Shown one piece after another: positions 16,985 through 24,885 of a stretch of 64,000 nt of DNA (positions are counted from its first letter, which is position 1; every line of letters begins with the position of its first letter). The position numbers were made by a program, and so were the translations under genes. The notes beneath the pieces are model-generated. The model saw only the letters and a list, made by a program, of their open reading frames with translations, did not search any database and was not told the origin of the DNA. The stretch is taken from the NCBI GenBank assembly GCA_018365815.1, contig JAGZJH010000016.1, positions 14,905 to 78,904 of the forward strand. Direction: 5' to 3'. The stretch is from Erysipelotrichaceae bacterium. Lineage in GTDB: Bacteria > Bacillota_I > Bacilli_A > Erysipelotrichales > Coprobacillaceae.

Positions 16985-17458
16985 TTATACATTTAACTTA
17001 TAAACATTAACTATTTGATGTTTAGGATCATCAATTGTATTGACTAATTCAAAATGGCATTTTTCCATAATACGACATGAACCGATGTTTTCTTTCACCA
17101 CATAAGAAATTATTGTATTAATTTTTGAAGATTCTTTGGTTTTTTCAAGTACCAATTGCATAGCAATAGAAGTATAGCCTTTATTCCAATACTCAGGAAA
17201 CGTCATTAATGTTAATGAATGATTTAACTCATCTTGTTTTGCTAAAGCTACAAATCCAATTGTTAGATTGGTTTCATCTTCAATAATATAAGCAAGATTT
17301 TCATTACGACAATATTTTTCGACCATTGCTTGTGTTTGTTCTAAACTTTGATGTGCTCCATGACGCATATATTTACCACATTCTATATTTGAAGTTAAAG
17401 GATATAACATTTTCGCATCAGTTAATTTCATTTCTCTTAATTTAATCAAATTTGACAT
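16985..17458 (-). CDS. GNAT-family N-acetyltransferase
   Basis: Acetyl-CoA-dependent transferase of the RimJ/RimL-like subgroup. The 157-residue product has the strand LIKLREMKLTDAKMLYPL at the start, the central YIIEDETNLTIGFVALAK, the acetyl-CoA pyrophosphate-binding helix NKGYTSIAMQLVLEKT, and IGSCRIMEKCHFELV, a typical closing pattern. Acceptor unknown. It is 10 bases ahead of fmt, so both are probably co-transcribed, perhaps linked to translation. Confidence 0.85.
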   Translation of the reverse strand: MSNLIKLREMKLTDAKMLYPLTSNIECGKYMRHGAHQSLEQTQAMVEKYCRNENLAYIIEDETNLTIGFVALAKQDELNHSLTLMTFPEYWNKGYTSIAMQLVLEKTKESSKINTIISYVVKENIGSCRIMEKCHFELVNTIDDPKHQIVNVYKLNV

Positions 17459-17557
17459 TTTTATCCCTCCCTTGTTTTAACAAATTATATCATTTTTATT
17501 TTTTTTAAACAATCATAATCACCAATTCATCATTAAACTCATATAATACAATGAAAA

Positions 17558-18142
17558 GTGGGTGATATTATCGCTATTAAAATATTTATTGACCAAGGTC
17601 ATAATCCAAGTAATTGGAATACCGGTGCTTTAGGCAATAATTTAAAAGAACAAGATATTACTTATAATGTGGGTATCTATTTACAAGATCTTTTAGAAGA
17701 AGATCCTCGTTTTGAAGTAAGAGTTTCACGCAACTCGCCAACAGAAGTTTTAGGAACAAGTAATTCTTCAAGTTTAGTGAGACGAGTGGCATTAGCCAAC
17801 CAATGGCCTGCCGATTATTTTATTAGTATTCATGCGAATGCCAGCACCAATACCAATGCTAATGGCAGTGAAGTTTATGTCTATAAGCAAAATAGTCCTA
17901 GTTATCAATTAGCCACTGATGTTTTAGAAAATATTGTGAAAGAAGTGGGAACTAAAAATAACGGGGTACGTATTAATCCTTCTTTATTTGTATTAAGACG
18001 TACAAAAATGCCTGCTATTTTAGTGGAGTTAGGTTATATTACAAACACTAAAGATGCTATTTTATTAAAAAATATGCAATATGAATTTGCTTATGGAATT
18101 TATCTAGGATTACTTGAGTATTTAAATTTACAATTGCTATAA
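17558..18142 (+). CDS. N-acetylmuramoyl-L-alanine amidase (Amidase_3)
   Basis: Zinc amidase that removes stem peptides from muramic acid; the single-domain, unsecreted layout resembles CwlD-like enzymes. Zinc ligands are visible in FIDQGHNPS (His), LKEQDIT (Glu) and FISIHANAS (His), and the catalytic Glu in ILVELGYITN. No signal peptide is seen. The start is uncertain: GTG at 17558 is part of the ribosome-site-like GTGGGTGAT, and nothing resembling a ribosome site lies upstream of it. Translation may start at ATT 17567 or ATC 17570 (giving MAIKIFID). Transcribed alone, ending in a bidirectional terminator. Confidence 0.85.
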   Translation: MGDIIAIKIFIDQGHNPSNWNTGALGNNLKEQDITYNVGIYLQDLLEEDPRFEVRVSRNSPTEVLGTSNSSSLVRRVALANQWPADYFISIHANASTNTNANGSEVYVYKQNSPSYQLATDVLENIVKEVGTKNNGVRINPSLFVLRRTKMPAILVELGYITNTKDAILLKNMQYEFAYGIYLGLLEYLNLQLL

Positions 18143-18147
18143 AAAAA

Positions 18148-18185
18148 ATAAGTTTAACTGTTTTTTTGTAGTTAAACTTATTTTT
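18148..18185. terminator. Bidirectional terminator
   Basis: Stem AAATAAGTTTAACT/AGTTAAACTTATTT with A-run on one side and T-run on the other, between the convergent amidase and folT genes. Confidence 0.8.
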
Positions 18186-18192
18186 GCATATA

Positions 18193-18996
18193 TTAATCTA
18201 CCACTTTTTTTATCAATTCATAACAACTATATCCCATCATCGAATTGATTGGAATCATGAGACAAGCTTTTAAAATTCTCACAAGTAAAGAGGCCATAAA
18301 TGGGATATTATACATTGTTTGTAACCAAATCGGGGTTAAACATAAATTAATTCCAATTTCTAAAACACTTACCATTAAAATCCAATGTGTTAAATCATTA
18401 CGTTTTTGTCCACTTAATTTTGATTGCATTAAACGACTGATAAAAATCAAAATTATTGAAGCAACAATAAGCAAAGTAATCATTGAATATTTTAAAGACT
18501 GACTAAGTATTAATTCCTCTTTAGAAATCACCACTTGTTTTAAATTGAAAATATAAATCGAAGCAATTGAAGTTAGAATAATTAATCCTCCCTCCAAAAG
18601 TCGATTAATAGTTTTTGAATGAATATTTCTTTGATAATAGACCCAAAGTGATGGGATAAGTGGCCGTAAAATATTATTGAGTGTAAAGCCTAAAAACGGA
18701 AATTGTGTTGGAACAACAATCAGTCCAATTAAGTCCACGCTTAATCCTACAATAAATGCATAACTTGGATTTAATAACATTCCCGCAATAATCAAAGGAA
18801 TAATTTCAAAACTAATTTTCAAACTTGGAAATCCAAATAATGGTACCATCATCGAAAATCGATTTAATAATACGTTTAATAAAATTAAAATTGCTGCTAA
18901 TGACATCTTTTTAACATCAGCTTTAAATGGATAGGTTTTAAAAATAAAACCTCCTAAAACAAGAATAATGATTAAAACTATAATTTGAACATACAT
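18193..18996 (-). CDS. folT: Folate-family ECF transporter S component
   Basis: Substrate-binding membrane subunit of an energy-coupling-factor transporter; with the shared EcfAA'T module it imports folates. The 267-residue protein has an extra N-terminal transmembrane segment, then the FolT core: MSLAAILILLNVLLNRFSMM, FGFPSLKISFEIIPLIIAGM, and FIVGLSVDLIGLIVVPTQFPF. Further helices follow to the end. The folate assignment is supported by folC directly upstream. No ribosome site precedes the ATG at 18996; it sits right at the foot of a strong hairpin (18997-19023), so the start or its control is unusual. Confidence 0.82.
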   Translation of the reverse strand: MYVQIIVLIIILVLGGFIFKTYPFKADVKKMSLAAILILLNVLLNRFSMMVPLFGFPSLKISFEIIPLIIAGMLLNPSYAFIVGLSVDLIGLIVVPTQFPFLGFTLNNILRPLIPSLWVYYQRNIHSKTINRLLEGGLIILTSIASIYIFNLKQVVISKEELILSQSLKYSMITLLIVASIILIFISRLMQSKLSGQKRNDLTHWILMVSVLEIGINLCLTPIWLQTMYNIPFMASLLVRILKACLMIPINSMMGYSCYELIKKVVD

Positions 18997-19071
18997 ACAT
19001 TTTATTGCTACGCATGAAAATGTGTTTCCTGCTTCAACGTCGTTTCTACTCCACAGGCGTTAATTCCGATA
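18991..19071 (-). other. Structured folT leader, candidate IS200/IS605 right-end (omega-RNA-like) relic
   Basis: The 109-base gap between folC and folT holds a compact structured sequence. On the minus strand it reads GGAATTAACGCCTGTGGAG, then a short arm, GTTGAAGCAGGAA, and a strong hairpin (18997-19023: ACATTTT/AAAATGT with inner TGC/GCA and a GTA loop). CCTG (19054-19057) can pair with CAGG (19028-19031). From memory, this combination is typical of the right end and guide-RNA scaffold of IS605-type tnpB elements. No tnpB or tnpA remains here. A folate riboswitch was considered and does not fit. Confidence 0.5.
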
Positions 19072-19105
19072 TGTCATATACCGTACATTCTTTTCATTGA
19101 CTTAC

Positions 19106-20341
19106 TTATAAAGTAGTAGCTTCTCCCTTCTTTAATAAATATTTTCTAACTTCTTTAATAAAGTACAAAGAACCTGTAATAATTAATGGACCTTGATGTT
19201 TTAATCCATCATCAACGGCTTTTTGCCAATCTTTACATATTTTCACATTAAAATCTTCCGCAAGTTCTTCTGCTTTTTTTGCACGATAAAAATCAAATTC
19301 AGTAATTACAATATCATCAGTTAATGTTAATAACAATTTGATCATATTATGCGTTGATTTATCTTTTAAAGCAGTGAATATCACTTTAATGTGATTTAAA
19401 TTTTTTGAAGATTCAATAAGCATTTTAATCCCATCATCATTATGTGCTCCATCAATAATCACTAAAGGATCTTTTCTCATAATTTCATAACGTCCTTTCC
19501 AATAGGCCTTTTTAAATCCTTTGATGATTGATTGATCATTTAATTCAATATAATCATGATGTTTTAAATACAATAAAACCTCTAAAGCTAAAGAAGCATT
19601 TTTAACTTGATATAACGCCAAAGTATTTAATTCAATATGATAATTTTCATAATCAAAAGAAACAAATGGATTTTGTTTAATATTTGATGCTTTTTTGACT
19701 TGAATTAATTTGCTTTGATGTTTTCGACAAACTTCATTAAAAATATCCAAACATTCTTTTTTAGTTTCACCAGTAATGTAATCAATTTTAGTTTTGATAA
19801 TACCTGCTTTAGTTTGAGCAATTTGTTCATAACTATCTCCTAAAAAAGCCACATGATCTAATCCAATGTTTGTATTGATAGCAACAAGAGGCATAATGAT
19901 ATTAGTTGCATCTAACTCGCCACCTAAACCGACTTCAAAAATAGCATAATCTACTTTTTGACTTATAAAATATGTAATAGCGATAAACACTTCGATTTCA
20001 AATTTAGAAATTTCAAATTCAAGCCACTGGTTCATATATTGATTAGCTAAATCAACGATAAACTTTTCTTCAATATTTTGTTGATTAATGCAAATTGAAT
20101 CCAATGGTGTTTCTAAATATGGCGAAGTAAATGTCCCTACATGATACCCCTGCATCATTAAAACATGGGTAATATAATTAGTTGTGCTCCCTTTTCCATT
20201 AGTACCGCCGATATGAATACATTTTAATTTATTTTGAGGATTATTCATAAAATTCATATATTTTTTAAAGTTATCTAATGAATAAACTCTATCTTTTTGC
20301 ATATCAATAAAATCATATACTTCTTTTGCTGTTTTAAACAT
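19106..20341 (-). CDS. folC: Bifunctional folylpolyglutamate synthase / dihydrofolate synthase
   Basis: ATP-dependent Mur-ligase-type enzyme that adds glutamate to dihydropteroate or folates, retaining them in the cell. About 411 residues: P-loop IHIGGTNGKGSTTNYI near residue 44, the folate-loop TFTSPYLETPLDSICIN, AIFEVGLGGELDATNI, NIGLDHVAFLGDS, and the C-terminal domain with VIIDGAHNDDGIKML. I chose the ATG at 20339-20341 (MFKTAKE), which has GGTGGTG upstream. It precedes folT in the same direction, making a folate import and retention pair. Confidence 0.93.
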   Translation of the reverse strand: MFKTAKEVYDFIDMQKDRVYSLDNFKKYMNFMNNPQNKLKCIHIGGTNGKGSTTNYITHVLMMQGYHVGTFTSPYLETPLDSICINQQNIEEKFIVDLANQYMNQWLEFEISKFEIEVFIAITYFISQKVDYAIFEVGLGGELDATNIIMPLVAINTNIGLDHVAFLGDSYEQIAQTKAGIIKTKIDYITGETKKECLDIFNEVCRKHQSKLIQVKKASNIKQNPFVSFDYENYHIELNTLALYQVKNASLALEVLLYLKHHDYIELNDQSIIKGFKKAYWKGRYEIMRKDPLVIIDGAHNDDGIKMLIESSKNLNHIKVIFTALKDKSTHNMIKLLLTLTDDIVITEFDFYRAKKAEELAEDFNVKICKDWQKAVDDGLKHQGPLIITGSLYFIKEVRKYLLKKGEATTL

Positions 20342-20353
20342 TATTTTCACCAC

Positions 20354-20596
20354 CTATATTGATAAATCATAGTCATAATATTATACCAATTTATAAGGTG
20401 TGTAAAGAAAAAATCTATATAAAAAAATTAAAGCAATACTAAAAAAATGGTAGTATGTATTATTTAACCCAAAAAAGTTTATGATTAATCTAACAAACTA
20501 AATAAAATAAATATATTTTAAATATCTACACAAATTCTATGATGAAAATATAAACGAATTTTTTTACAAAATATTAAATCACTCTGTTTATAAAAC
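20354..20596. other. AT-rich intergenic stretch, nothing recognised
   Basis: About 240 bases, extremely AT-rich, between folC and the terminator of the spoIIP operon. Neither strand has an open frame of useful length or a structured RNA that I can recognise. It should hold the folC promoter, but no convincing -35/-10 pair could be singled out among many TA-rich hexamers. Confidence 0.5.
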
Positions 20597-20638
20597 ATAA
20601 AAAAGTTTAAAACCACTATTTAGTAATCTTAAACTTTT
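20597..20638 (-). terminator. Intrinsic terminator after the gpr-spoIIP operon
   Basis: Stem AAAAGTTTAA/TTAAACTTTT around a 20-base loop, overlapping the stop of the last gene, with T-run on the minus strand. Confidence 0.65.
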
Positions 20639-20930
20639 AACCAATTAATAAAGAAATCAAATCACCGATAAATAATACCACCATTTCAATCACCACACTA
20701 ATTCCTTGACTGATTCCTTTGGCACTTTTGGCAATTAAATTTTCTTTACCATCATCATAAATAATATAATGATCTTGTAATGGTTTTTTGTCATCTATAT
20801 CTTTTTCTAATGCTGTTGTTGCTTCTTCGATCATATTTGTTTTAAGTTGGGGTTTTAGTATTAATGATTGACAAATGATAAAAAATGCAATCACTAATAT
20901 TAAATCAATAATAATATCTTTAACTTTCAT
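20637..20930 (-). CDS. Small membrane protein downstream of spoIIP, unknown
   Basis: I do not recognise this gene. The 97-residue product has an N-terminal transmembrane segment (about residues 5-25, IIIDLILVIAFFIICQSLIL), a polar middle with DIDDKKPLQDHYIIYDDGKE, and a C-terminal transmembrane segment (about 76-97, ISVVIEMVVLFIGDLISLLI). It overlaps the spoIIP end by 11 bases, so it is translated with the sporulation genes and is likely made during sporulation. Confidence 0.6.
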   Translation of the reverse strand: MKVKDIIIDLILVIAFFIICQSLILKPQLKTNMIEEATTALEKDIDDKKPLQDHYIIYDDGKENLIAKSAKGISQGISVVIEMVVLFIGDLISLLIG

Positions 20931-21681
20931 TACTTAAATAATCGTTGATGGCAAGTGCCAATACTTCCAAACTATATTTAACTTCACTAAATTCATTTTC
21001 GACTCCCCCTACTTCGATTAATAACATCTTTTTCGCAACAAATTGATTATAATACGCTTCTCTTTCTAATATGCCACGACTAATTCCTGGCACATAACTT
21101 TCAATTAATGAAGATAGTGCTTGTGAAGTATTTCTCACTGATTCCACATTTTCACTTAACTTGCCAATGACAAACATCATTTTGGCATAGGATTTGTTAT
21201 TTGACATTAACCTGGAAACATTTGCACCCACTGAATCACGATGAAAGTCAATAATCATATCAAAACCACCATGTTTTAAAATCGCTTCTGTCAAAAAAGT
21301 ATTTGATACATTATATAGTTTATTATAATTTAAACCCTTACTTGCTCCGTATGCTTCAAAATCACTTTCTTCGACAATCACTTCATATCCCATTTTTTCA
21401 AGTGTTTGGGCTAAATATTTACTTCCTTCCACCACATTTCCACCTACATATTCTTCCTGTTGATGTGTTGAATAAATATATATCTTTTTAGATTTCCCTT
21501 GATTTTGATTGAGTTTTGTTAATTTATTCTCTAATGCATTCACTTCTGTTTGACTTTGTTCTAATGCACTCACACTAGTTGTTTTTTTTATCAAACTTTG
21601 TGTATAAATATTAATTGAAAAAAAGAATACTGCAAAACATACTACTTTAAATATTAAAAAAAGTCTTGAATATTTTTTCAT
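20920..21681 (-). CDS. spoIIP: Stage II sporulation protein P
   Basis: Membrane-anchored amidase/endopeptidase that works with SpoIID and SpoIIM to thin septal peptidoglycan and drive engulfment. The 253-residue product has an N-terminal transmembrane anchor (residues 6-25), a coiled linker (EQSQTEVNALENKLTKLNQ), and the SpoIIP domain: IYIYSTHQQEEYVGG, IVEESDFEAYG, DMIIDFHRDSVG and LLIEVGGVENEF, giving the expected His and Glu zinc ligands. It is shorter than in Bacillus (401). It follows gpr as in Bacillus, and the start at 21681 has AAGGTGAT upstream. Confidence 0.92.
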   Translation of the reverse strand: MKKYSRLFLIFKVVCFAVFFFSINIYTQSLIKKTTSVSALEQSQTEVNALENKLTKLNQNQGKSKKIYIYSTHQQEEYVGGNVVEGSKYLAQTLEKMGYEVIVEESDFEAYGASKGLNYNKLYNVSNTFLTEAILKHGGFDMIIDFHRDSVGANVSRLMSNNKSYAKMMFVIGKLSENVESVRNTSQALSSLIESYVPGISRGILEREAYYNQFVAKKMLLIEVGGVENEFSEVKYSLEVLALAINDYLSNES

Positions 21682-21735
21682 CTTATCACCTTCAGTTATT
21701 TAATATATATGAAGATGATTTAATTTTTAGAACCT

Positions 21736-22623
21736 TTATTTAAAAATATTTTGTAAACATTGACTAATAATCAGTGCTAAATCTTTGACACTTTTATCTG
21801 CCTCTTTAACACTAACAACTAAATCTTTATTCACTGGTCGAATAATATCATTAATTAAATCTAAACGCTGGTCGTTGTTTAATAACCCTATTTCGCCTAA
21901 AAGTTTTTCTTTATGCGCTAAACTTAATTGTCCTTGATATTCTTTTTTACCAGTCACTTTTAATACACTTGAATAATCATTTAATGACTCATAAAAAAAA
22001 CCTTCAACATCTTTAAAAAATTCATTAATTAAACTCCCAACTTTAATGACACAAGGTATGCCCATCGCTAAAACATCACATCCTAAATATTCCTTTGTAA
22101 TCGATTCATTAGAAGAAGATAAAGCACTACCAGGTTGAATTCCCATTGTATTGATTTGAATAGTTTGAAATAAGGAATTCGTTTCAATAGCACATAATGC
22201 ATCTATAGCAATGACTAAATCAATGTCATATAATTCTTTAACTTTTTTAACTAACTTAGCACTATCCATACCGCTTTGTCCTTTGACACGTGGGATTAAT
22301 AAATATAAATGATCTAAAACAGGTTCCATATGACTGACCACTAATGGTCCAATGGCATCTGCATTAAAATAGATATTTCCCACTCCCACAATTAAAATTC
22401 TTTTTTTGTTTAAATAAGGTTTGAATACTTCTTCAAATGCCTTTTGTAATGAAGAAGCCTCTAATTCTTTAAGTATGATTTCAAAATAAGTCCTTTTTGG
22501 TTCTTTTAAAAACTCATAATTTTCTAATATAATATCTTGAAAAAATTTTTTTGAGAAACGATAATCGACATTTTCTTTTAAATGTTCAATCGATTCTCGT
22601 GCTAAATCTGTATAATTATTCAT
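21736..22623 (-). CDS. gpr: Germination protease GPR (A25 family)
   Basis: Endopeptidase that degrades small acid-soluble proteins when spores germinate. The 295-residue product has ILIVGVGNIYFNADAIGPLVV, LVIAIDALCAIETNSLFQTI with the catalytic-type Asp, QINTMGIQPGSALSSSNESI, CDVLAMGIPCVI and the C-terminal helices with NKDLVVSVKEADKSV, all matching GPR. The N-terminal propeptide region is present. I place the start at the ATG at 22621-22623, preceded by GGGTGAT. Paired with spoIIP and divergent from rpsT, exactly as in Bacillus. SASP genes are not in this window. Confidence 0.9.
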   Translation of the reverse strand: MNNYTDLARESIEHLKENVDYRFSKKFFQDIILENYEFLKEPKRTYFEIILKELEASSLQKAFEEVFKPYLNKKRILIVGVGNIYFNADAIGPLVVSHMEPVLDHLYLLIPRVKGQSGMDSAKLVKKVKELYDIDLVIAIDALCAIETNSLFQTIQINTMGIQPGSALSSSNESITKEYLGCDVLAMGIPCVIKVGSLINEFFKDVEGFFYESLNDYSSVLKVTGKKEYQGQLSLAHKEKLLGEIGLLNNDQRLDLINDIIRPVNKDLVVSVKEADKSVKDLALIISQCLQNIFK

Positions 22624-22672
22624 TTTATCACCCAAAATAGTTTACCCATTCAATATTTTTTTAAAATAGAAG

Positions 22673-22701
22673 TTGCATTTTATTTGTATTTTTGATAAAA
22701 T
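22673..22701 (+). promoter_or_regulatory. Vegetative promoter of rpsT
   Basis: TTGCAT at 22673-22678, 17 bases, then TAAAAT at 22696-22701; about 30 bases ahead of the rpsT start. Confidence 0.65.
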
Positions 22702-22731
22702 CAATTAGGAAATGAATCGGAGGTTGATAAA

Positions 22732-22995
22732 ATGGCAAACATGAAACAACAAATCAAACGTTATAAAAACGATGATGCTAAACGTGCGGTTAATAAATCA
22801 TACAAATCTGCATTAAAAACTGCAATTAAAAATGTTTTAACTGCTGTTGAAGCTGGTAATAAAGAAGAAGCTGTTCAAGCTTTAAACGTAGCTGTAAGCA
22901 AATTGGATGCATCTGTAACAAAAGGATTCCATCATAAAAACTATGCATCTAGACAAAAATCTAGACTTCAAAAATTAGTAAACTCTATTAATTAA
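22732..22995 (+). CDS. rpsT: 30S ribosomal protein S20
   Basis: Primary 16S rRNA-binding protein of the small subunit. The 87-residue basic, helical product has the family pattern MANMKQQIKRYKNDDAKRAVNKS, a middle with KSALKTAIKNVLTAVEAGNK, and an end GFHHKNYASRQKSRLQKLVN. Cleaner codon use (more GCT, CGT) fits a highly expressed gene. The ribosome site GGAGG is at the right distance. It has its own promoter and two terminators in series. Divergent from gpr. Confidence 0.97.
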   Translation: MANMKQQIKRYKNDDAKRAVNKSYKSALKTAIKNVLTAVEAGNKEEAVQALNVAVSKLDASVTKGFHHKNYASRQKSRLQKLVNSIN

Positions 22996-23012
22996 TCAAT
23001 AGAGTTTTTAAT
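22980..23012 (+). terminator. First terminator of rpsT
   Basis: Stem AAACTCTATT/AATAGAGTTTTT that includes the rpsT stop codon. Confidence 0.75.
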
Positions 23013-23021
23013 TTACTGTTA

Positions 23022-23047
23022 AGCAATCTTCAAGATTGCTTTTTATT
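23022..23047 (+). terminator. Second terminator of rpsT
   Basis: Stem AAGCAATCTT/AAGATTGCTT with a T-rich tail, 10 bases after the first terminator. Confidence 0.8.
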
Positions 23048-23106
23048 ATACATTATTAAAAAATTTGCTATAATAGAAATAGATTAAAAAAAGAAAGGAA
23101 GATTCG

Positions 23107-24885
23107 ATGAAAAGAACTGACATCAATATCTTAGATACATGGGATTTATCTTTAATTTATAAAGACTTAGAAGAATTTGAACAAGATTTAAATAAAGCTA
23201 CTCAAATACTTGATCAATTATTAACCTATCAAAATAAACTGACGCAATCTAGTTCTAAATTATACGATTTTTTAGAATTAAATACACTATTTGATCGTTT
23301 GATTTCAAAATTATATTGTTTTACTCACTTAACTAGCGACGTTGAACCTAAAAATCAAACAAATAAAACATTAGAAGCCAAAGTGATGGCTTTATATGAA
23401 AAAGCCAGTCAACAACTTACTTTTATCGATTTAGAATTAATTGAACACGCCACAGAAGTTAAAACTTTACTCCAAGATGATGTGTTAAAAGATTATCGTT
23501 ATTATGTAAGTGAAATTTTAAGACAAGCTAGTCATACTTTAAATCAAGAAATGGAAAATTTCATTGCGGAGGTTTCACCTTTAATCGATACCGGTAGTGA
23601 AGTTTTTGATAATCTTCGCCTTGAATTTAAACCGGTGCTTGTTGATGGAAAAGAAGAATTTTTAAATAATGCAACGTTAAATGAATTTTTAAGAAATAAA
23701 GATCCAATGGTTAGAAAACAAGCCTATGAAAACTTTTTTAAAGAATATCAACGTTTTGAAAATGTCTATGCTAAAACTTTATCTAATACAATGAAAAAAG
23801 ATGCCTTTTTAGCGAAAACACGTCATTTTAAAAGCTCATTAGAAGCCAGTTTATTTTTAGACCAAGCCCCTACTTCATTATTTGAAAAAATACTTTACCA
23901 TGCCAATGAAAAATATTTGACTTATTTTCATGAATACAATCTTCTTAAAAAGCAATTATTAAATCAAGATATACTTTATAATTATGATTTATCTGTTCCT
24001 TTAGTAAGTGGTGTAGACAAAAAATATACTAAAGAAGAATGTTTTAAAATTATTAAAGAAGCCATTTCACCTTTTGGAAAAGAATATAGTGAAGTCATTC
24101 AATTAGCTTTTAAAGAACGTTGGATTGATTTTTATCCTCATGTAGGTAAACGTGACGGTGCTTATTCAAGTGGGTGTTATGATACAAGACCTTATATTTT
24201 AATGAATTTTGTCGGAAACTATCAATCATTATCAACAATGATCCATGAACTTGGACATAGTGTACATTCTTATTTTTCACGAAAGTATCAATTACCTCAA
24301 AATAGCGAGTATCGTATTTTTGTGGCTGAAGTGGCTTCAACAGTCAATGAAATGCTTCTAATTAATTATATGCTAAAACACGCTAAAACTAATCAAGAAA
24401 AAGCAAGTTTACTTTATAATTTATTAGAACAATGTACAGGATTAATTTATCGTCAACCTTTTTTTGCTGATTTTGAACATCGTTTACATCAAAAAGCAGA
24501 ACAAAACCAACCGATGTCAAGTCAAATTATCACCGATTTATATCAAGAAATGAATGAAAAATATTTTGGACCGGAAGTGACTTTAAGTCCTTATACAAAA
24601 TATTCATGTTATTATGTTCCTCATTTTTACTATAATTATTATGTTTATAAATATACTTTAGGAATGACTTGTGCTTTAGCAATTACAAGCCATATTATGA
24701 AAAATGATCAAGAACAAATTAATCATTATCTTCAATTTTTAAAATCTGGTGGTTCTACTTCCCCAATTGAATTATTAAAAATTGCTGGTGTTAATCCATT
24801 AGAAGATCAATTATATGATGATGCTTTTAATTACTTTAAAGAAAAATTAGATGAATTTAAAACAATAATGCAGGAGGTACAATAA
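23107..24885 (+). CDS. pepF: Oligoendopeptidase F (M3 metallopeptidase)
   Basis: Cytosolic zinc endopeptidase cutting short peptides. The 592-residue product begins with the PepF pattern ILDTWDLSLIYKDLEEFEQD. Its zinc site is STMIHELGHSVHSYFSRKYQ near residue 380 (HEXXH), with the third ligand Glu in VAEVASTVNEMLL. Also seen are RDGAYSSGCYDTRPYILMNF and the C-terminal YVYKYTLGMTCALAI. Length matches the family. The gene shares one base with ispG (TAATG), so the two are translationally linked although unrelated in function. Confidence 0.95.
   Translation: MKRTDINILDTWDLSLIYKDLEEFEQDLNKATQILDQLLTYQNKLTQSSSKLYDFLELNTLFDRLISKLYCFTHLTSDVEPKNQTNKTLEAKVMALYEKASQQLTFIDLELIEHATEVKTLLQDDVLKDYRYYVSEILRQASHTLNQEMENFIAEVSPLIDTGSEVFDNLRLEFKPVLVDGKEEFLNNATLNEFLRNKDPMVRKQAYENFFKEYQRFENVYAKTLSNTMKKDAFLAKTRHFKSSLEASLFLDQAPTSLFEKILYHANEKYLTYFHEYNLLKKQLLNQDILYNYDLSVPLVSGVDKKYTKEECFKIIKEAISPFGKEYSEVIQLAFKERWIDFYPHVGKRDGAYSSGCYDTRPYILMNFVGNYQSLSTMIHELGHSVHSYFSRKYQLPQNSEYRIFVAEVASTVNEMLLINYMLKHAKTNQEKASLLYNLLEQCTGLIYRQPFFADFEHRLHQKAEQNQPMSSQIITDLYQEMNEKYFGPEVTLSPYTKYSCYYVPHFYYNYYVYKYTLGMTCALAITSHIMKNDQEQINHYLQFLKSGGSTSPIELLKIAGVNPLEDQLYDDAFNYFKEKLDEFKTIMQEVQ

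Noticed and set aside
18991..19105. Tetrahydrofolate riboswitch ahead of folT
   Set aside because: The context fits and GAGTAG and CGTT occur, but the closing GGAG/CTCC helix and the second half of the known THF motif are absent.
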